Of a DNA stretch of 64,000 bases, positions 58,869-64,000 are shown one piece after another. Origin of the DNA: Orientallactaga sibirica (lineage: Eukaryota; Chordata; Mammalia; Rodentia; Dipodidae); the NCBI GenBank assembly GCA_036365145.1, contig JAEOAD010000029.1, positions 20,693,001 to 20,757,000 of the forward strand, read 5' to 3'. The notes under the pieces are model-generated. The model had not been told where the DNA came from. It saw only the letters and a program-made list of their open reading frames with translations, and searched no databases. Position 1 is the stretch's first letter, and each line of letters begins with the position of its first letter. Both the position numbers and the translations under genes were made by a program.

Positions 58869-59462
58869 TGTTATGGGGGTCTGGTGTTGCACAAGTAAGA
58901 CCATTGACTCACAGAATGTGAGGCAAAGTTTAATTTGGTTGAAAAAAAGAAATAAATAAATAAAAGCTGGTGCACCAGGTCTATACCCCAGAGTTTGGGA
59001 TCTTGGGGTGCAACCCTTTACTTTTCAGAGTGCCAGCTTTTATTGGAAATAACCACATGATGTTCATAGAAAAAACAGGTGGGGAGTTAAACCATAAAGT
59101 TACTGTTAAACCGGGAGGGGGGGTAACTATTACAAGAAGTTAAAAGGTATTCATTACATAGATCACATAGACAAAACTGAGACAAGAAACATTCTATACT
59201 ATGTAATCACAAAGATATTTAGAAACAAAGAGATACAGAAGGTCATGGTACATTTGTACAGAGGGGTCTTCCCATTCATTATATGACAGTAAACACCTGC
59301 ATTGTGCAATAAGGCCTATGTTAATGATTCCTGGAACTTTCTCCTTTATCTGTCAGGAAGATCAACTTTGTGTGGTGGCCTCCATTATGTGTTCCTAAAG
59401 GCAAGGGCTGCACAGGAGGATGCTTGACCAGGTTTATTGTGTCCTTTTACATTCCATTTTCC
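58869..59462 (-). repeat. 5' LTR of the provirus
   Basis: 594 bp, partner of 50726-51316. AATAAA reads on the minus strand in the shared AGCTTTTATTGG segment near 59038-59043. Similarity to the 3' LTR is about 90% except for a block near 58983-59030. Confidence 0.95.
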
Positions 59463-61737
59463 TCATGGTAAGGGTGTGAGATATCATCATCATCCTAAAA
59501 TCCCTCCCTTAAGGGATCCCCATCTGTGTGGTCCCAGAGCAATCTGTCTAATCTGGCCCTTCAGAATCCCAGAAAGGTGATAATTGGGAGAGATGCACTT
59601 GGGAAGTAGTTACAATGAATTGGTAACAAGAATCCAAGAATAGAGACATTCTGGTTCTTTTACTACATCCTGCCCAAAATTACTGATCCTATAAGGACAA
59701 AGGGACAGAAATATTCTCATCAGGTTATTTTAATGTTGAATGGACATTTTAAGGCAAGCTGAACACTTGTTTAGTCTGTTTTTAAAAAAAATGATGTACC
59801 ACATCAGAGACAGCAGTGTAAGTTTCTGTCAAGAGACTCTTGAGGAAGAACAGAGGCACACGTACACACATGCATTCGTACAATGACAGCATGAAAAAAT
59901 TAGTTTATAACTCTAGGAACATCTCCAAAGCTAATTTTTGTTTGCCAGCCATATAATCCCCTTGCTAGGCAGCACCCAGCCTGGGATTATAGACTAACCC
60001 TGTGATTTTCTCAGGCTTTCTTTACTGCCAGCTTTGCTCTTTGCTAGTCCACATATTTATGTATCCTTTAGTACAGAAGGTTTCTGTATGAAAATGTGTG
60101 GAAAGGTAGCTCCCATTGGAGATACCTGTTTTAAAGATAAAGAGAACAATTGGTGGTTTATGCATGAGGCTTGCAGCATTGATGTGGGGAGGAGTCATTC
60201 ACTTTTGTGATGCTATCCTTCCTCCTCCTGGAGCTCAAACATTCCCCCATTCTAAATCTACTCTCAGCAAAGAAAATGCAGTGCTCTTGTTGACAAATCA
60301 CTTTGATTTTACTCAAGGTACACAAAGGCTAATACCCCACATGCCTTGTAAACCAAAATGGCAAAGCAATGCTCTGCCTGCAAAAGCATTTCAAAGTTTT
60401 TTTTTTTTTTTTTTTTTGAAAAGGGAAGATATCATTTCTTAATCCTTCCATGCTACCTGTTAGCACCTGCCTGTGGCTAATTTAGCTGCTTCAAATTGTG
60501 TATTTCATAAAAAATGCCCACTAATCTCTCACATTATAATGGCTATGCTATTTTATTTTTTTCCCTTTGTGTTACAAATCTCTCCACTGATTCTTCCCAG
60601 TGGAATTGAAACCCAAACTGACATTTGATACTGAATACATTGGCTAAACCTTCCCCCAGGTTACTAGATCAGAAGACCATCTAGGCTAAAACATTTCAAA
60701 GCATCTTCCAGCTAAAAGCTTCCCAACCTTAAGGACTTTCTTTCAACCTAGTTTCAGAGGGATTTATGCTTGCAAGTTTTATCTTCCTGAATTAAAATAA
60801 CTGTGGAGTAGGCAGTATCTAAATGGGGGATACAGCACAGAAAGCGAAACAAACACACATTAAGAGAAGTAGGAAGCAAGATTTTCAGGGAAAATGTTAC
60901 CCATTTGCTACTCAGAGAACAACCAAAATATAAAATACTTGGTATGTCCTACAAGAAAATTCTTCAAGCTCAGCAAGGCATACATCAGTTTTCCTCATCA
61001 AGAAGGATAAAATGCTCTTCATAGATGTTCCTAATGCTTATTACAGTAAATACTACCTTTTGACCAGTATTGAGAGGAAATTATAATTCATTCTAAAATA
61101 AGATTTTTAAATTAAATTTAGTGACATGCAACACTTAAATTTATATAACATAAAATATTGTTGAGATAGAATATTTGGCTAATTTCAATAATGTTCCCCA
61201 AACATCCTTTATTACTAAAAGGTGGTCTTCCTAAGAAATTAAGCACAGGAGCATTCTCATTAAGAATTACATCAGTGTTCATATATGCATAATTGAATAC
61301 TGACTGTAATTCTCTGAAATACATTAATAGCTAGAAGAGTATTTGGTTTTATCATTTTGTAAAAATCTCATCAGTTCTTCATAGAGCTACTGTAGAAATG
61401 CACTCAGAAATCACCTTTATTGGAAGGCTGTCTAAGTAATGTTGTGAAATTAAGTGGTGATACTGTGTGTCTTTATGTTCTTCTAAGTGGAAGAAAGAAA
61501 TTAAAACAGTTGTAAATATAGGCTAAGACAGAAGGGACTTCAAGAAATAAAGATTAGAGTGGGTCCAGAGAAGTTATTATTGAGTATTTACAGCTCTAGA
61601 GATTAACCATGACTCACATTCCAGAACTTATTGTCCAATGCTAAACTACTTCCATTTGCTAAATTTATGGCAAGACATTTATATGGAACTAAAACATGCC
61701 CTGTGGACCTTTTACTTGCCTTTAAAAACACTCATCT
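59463..61737. other. Unique sequence, no gene found
   Basis: T-run at 60397-60417. Several short open frames (60-108 codons) with no recognisable domain. No repeat named. Confidence 0.5.
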
Positions 61738-61965
61738 TAGACTGGAGAGATGGCTTAGTAGTTAAGATGCTTGCCTGTGAAGTCTAATGACCCAGGTTTG
61801 ATTCCCCAGTACGCAAATAAGCCAGAAGCACAAGGTGACCCATGTGTCTGGAGTTGGTTTTCAGTGACTAGAGGCCCTGGCACGCCCATTCCCTCTCTGC
61901 CTCTCTGACTTTTTCTCACTATCTCTCTCTTTCTCAAATAAATAGAATATTAAAATAAAACACTT
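61738..61965 (+). repeat. DIP-type SINE
   Basis: AGACTGGAGAGATGGCTTAG head, GGTTTGATTCCCCAG box-B-like segment, CT-rich block (61892-61935) and A-rich tail. Confidence 0.9.
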
Positions 61966-61969
61966 ATCT

Positions 61970-62055
61970 AGGAGTTGGTAAGATAGGTTAGTAAGTAAGA
62001 AAGCTTGCTGTGTAAGCATGAGGGCTTGAATCTGATGTCTAGAAAAATGAGGGAA
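61970..62055 (+). repeat. ID/B4-type SINE head fragment
   Basis: GGAGTTGGTAAGATAGGTTAG, then AAAGCTTGCTGTGTAAGCATG and GGGCTTGAATCTGATG. Confidence 0.6.
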
Positions 62056-62660
62056 AAATAGGAGCAAGGTAGATTTTTGAATAGACAGTCAGTCAGGGAA
62101 AAGGCCCAAAGAGAGGGAACAAGGACATGTCACCGCCTTTGTTCTGGCAAAGTAGGAACTTGAGTCTCTAATCTAGACTCATCCATGATGACTATGAATA
62201 ATTCTTCAGTAACAGCGCCTCCTACTTCTCCCCCAATCTAGCAACCTAAGCCTATGGTTCCTCTTGGCAGACCCTTAACTCTAAAATTCTGCTCTCTCCC
62301 TTACCCACCTGAGCCTGAAAGTAAAACCCATCCTAACAAACTAGTAAAAGGGCTTGCCATGTGGGAAAGTTTTCTTTTTTTTAAATTTCACTTTTTAAAA
62401 ATATTTATTGGCTATTTGTATTTCTTCTTTTGAGAACTTTTAGCCCATTTATTGATTGGCATTTTTAATTAATACTTTATTTTATTTATATTATTCTAGT
62501 TTTCTTGTCTGCTCATTTTCTTCCTGATGCCTGAACCTCCAGGTTCTTGCTCTGACAAGCCCTTTCCCCAACCCAGCCTGCTTATCAAGTTTTGATAAAT
62601 GGGCAAGAATCTAAAATGTGGGACTCACAGGCCAGGGCAACACCCTGTGTCCCCAAAACT
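62056..62660. other. Unique sequence
   Basis: AT-rich stretch near 62380-62510. No gene or named repeat. Confidence 0.45.
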
Positions 62661-62663
62661 CCA

Positions 62664-62775
62664 TAACAAAATCAGGGTGTGGTCACACATGCCTATAACA
62701 CCAAGGCTGAGAGGGGTTGGAGACAGGAAGGCATAGGCCCCTAGATCAGTCAGTATGGGGATTTGAGTCAGCTTT
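62664..62775 (+). repeat. Diverged B1/B4 fragment
   Basis: ATCAGGGTGTGGTCACACAT, GCCTATAACACCAAGGCTG: a B1-like head, then decayed sequence. Confidence 0.5.
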
Positions 62776-62799
62776 ACCCAATAAACTAATGTGTGTTTA

Positions 62800-62970
62800 T
62801 AAACAGAGAGGATTAGAATGGACACACCAGGGCCTTTTGCTACTTCAAATGAACTGCAGATGCATGTTCCACTTTGTGCATCTGGCTTTATGTTGGATAG
62901 TACTGCAGAACTGAAGTTGGGCCATAACTCCAAGAAACTGCTTTTAAACACTGATCCATCTCCCTAGCCC
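62800..62970 (-). repeat. DIP-type SINE
   Basis: Reverse orientation: GAGAGGATTAGAATGGACAC at left, body CTTTGTGCATCTGGCTTTATG, head GATCCATCTCCCTAGCCC at right. Confidence 0.75.
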
Positions 62971-62977
62971 AAAACCC

Positions 62978-63287
62978 ACATGTTCTGAATGCCTTGTCTC
63001 AGTTTATGGCAATTTGGGAGGTGGAGCCTTGCTGTAGAAGGTGTGTTGTTAGGGGCAATGTTGAGTTTTCTAGCCAGCTTCCCTTTACCAAAGTCTGGCT
63101 TACTCTCCTGCTGCTGTTTTACCACCAACTCTGGGAAGGGGGTGATGATCAACCTCTGCTCATGTTATGCTGTCTTATGCCATCGTGGAACTTCCCTTTG
63201 AGACTGTAACCCCAAATAAAACCTTTGCTCCCATGAACTGCTTTGGTTCAGATGTTTTGGGCTAGCAATGAGCAAGTAACTACAACA
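62978..63287 (+). repeat. MaLR LTR, 5' truncated
   Basis: ORR1-like LTR: GTTCTGAATGCC, TTGGGAGGTGGAGCCTTGC, CATCGTGGAACTTCCC, AATAAAACC at 63216-63224, end AAGTAACTACAACA. The usual TGTGG..TTTGA start is missing. Confidence 0.78.
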
Positions 63288-63640
63288 GCCAGTTTGACCA
63301 AAAAACAATGGAGTGCTCCAAGTTCAGTGAACGACTCTGCCTTGGGGAAATCATATGGAAGAGCAATAGAGGAGGAAGCCTTGAGTCTTTCTCTGGTATC
63401 TCCACACATGCATAGAGGAAATATGCATCTCACAATGGATACTCACTCACATGACACACAGTGCACATGCACAAGACTTATCTATAGTAATATTTCTTGC
63501 TGTGTATGCACATGTGTGTACATGTATGTTTGTGCTCTGCACTTAGCAGTAAAGTCTATGGAGTTAGGGACTGTATCCTTCATTCTGTGCATTGCGCCAG
63601 GCCTATAATGTACTTGATTCTCAAAATATATTTATTCCTG
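63288..63640. other. Unique sequence
   Basis: A short TG-rich stretch (63500-63535). A 121-codon open frame (63243-63608) starts inside the LTR and has no domain I recognise. Confidence 0.45.
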
Positions 63641-63850
63641 GGCTGGAGAGATGGCTTAGAGGTTAAGATGTTTGCCTTCAAACCAAAGGACCCAGGTCCA
63701 ATTCCCAAGTACCCATGTAAGCCAGATGGACAAGGAGATGCATGTATCTGGAGATCGTTTACAGTGGCTAGAGTCCCTGGCATGCAAATTCTCTCTATGT
63801 CTGTTTCCCCTCTCTCTCTCTCCTTGCAAATAAATAAATAAATAAATTTT
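63641..63850 (+). repeat. DIP-type SINE
   Basis: GGGCTGGAGAGATGGCTTAG head, GGTCCAATTCCCAAGTACCC, CT-rich block (63790-63823) and (AAAT)n tail. Confidence 0.92.
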
Positions 63851-64000
63851 AGAAAATATCTTTATTACGGAATGAATTATCACATTCTTTTAAATCTCAA
63901 TATCAATTAAATAATTCAAAGTATATGGACCACAAAGTATAAAGGGATGCTGTTTTCATTGGCATCAAACCCTTTATTTCTAGGGATTGCACTTTTTTTT

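Larger units (their letters stand above)
50726..59462 (-). mobile_element. Full-length class I (gammaretrovirus-like) endogenous provirus
   Basis: About 8.7 kb, minus strand. Order along that strand: 5' LTR, primer-site region, leader, gag, protease, reverse transcriptase, RNase H, integrase, env, polypurine tract, 3' LTR. Class I assignment rests on gammaretrovirus-type hallmarks: Gag starting MGQ, a single (damaged) zinc knuckle, gammaretroviral RNase H and integrase sequence, SU with a CWFC motif and TM with an intact C-X6-CC. Every coding region has stops, frameshifts or lost catalytic residues, so the provirus cannot replicate. The LTRs differ by roughly 10% over most of their length, which points to an old insertion. 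A CATGG repeat sits one base outside each LTR end (50720-50724 and 59464-59468) and may be the target duplication. Confidence 0.96.

Noticed and set aside
50720..59468. CATGG repeats as a firm proviral target duplication
   Set aside because: They lie one base off each LTR terminus and class I elements usually make 4-bp duplications, so I mention it only as possible.

Overview
This 64-kb window is nuclear genomic DNA from a mammal, almost certainly a rodent. It is AT-rich and CpG-poor and is full of 7SL-derived B1 SINEs, B4-like SINEs, LINE-1 (L1) fragments and MaLR LTRs. A second, very abundant SINE has a tRNA-like head, a CT-rich or GA-rich middle and an AAATAAATAAA tail. That type, together with the local B1 sequence type, reminds me of jerboas (Dipodidae, e.g. 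Jaculus; the DIP branch of the B2 SINE superfamily). The species call is recognition from memory, not a database result. I found no host protein-coding gene, tRNA or rRNA; the small open frames are repeat fragments or chance.

Layout. 1-3345 is a decayed L1 ORF2 on the minus strand, split by SINEs. 3346-6575 holds more SINEs, an LTR fragment and unique sequence. 6576-8589 is a complete, very young, non-autonomous MaLR-type LTR retrotransposon on the minus strand. Its two 392-bp LTRs differ at about two positions and it has a perfect 5-bp target duplication. 9-19 kb carries SINEs, MIRs, microsatellites and two L1 3' ends. 19.8-22.1 kb has a 5'-inverted L1 3' end, a solo LTR with an exact target duplication and an MLT1-like LTR. 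22-34 kb is mostly unique with scattered L1, MIR and B1 copies. 34.9-38.6 kb is L1-like minus-strand sequence broken by B1s and an LTR. 39837-41706 is an older, complete ORR1-like MaLR on the plus strand. 42112-47451 is a recent head-to-tail tandem duplication of about 2.65 kb. 47.5-49 kb continues the L1 3' region.

50726-59462 is a full-length class I (gammaretrovirus-like) endogenous provirus on the minus strand. It keeps both LTRs, a primer-binding-site region, a polypurine tract and recognisable gag, protease, reverse transcriptase, RNase H, integrase and env. All of its genes are broken by stops, frameshifts, active-site substitutions and small deletions. Its pol also carries a clean 141-bp inverted self-duplication about 97% identical to its source, which looks younger than the LTR divergence. 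59.5-64 kb is mostly unique with a few SINEs and one MaLR LTR.

Nothing here forms an operon or pathway. The biology is the layered history of retroelements: insertion order, target duplications, solo-LTR formation, twin priming and local rearrangement. The strongest leads are the inverted duplication in pol, the uneven LTR divergence of the provirus, the young MaLR and the tandem duplication.
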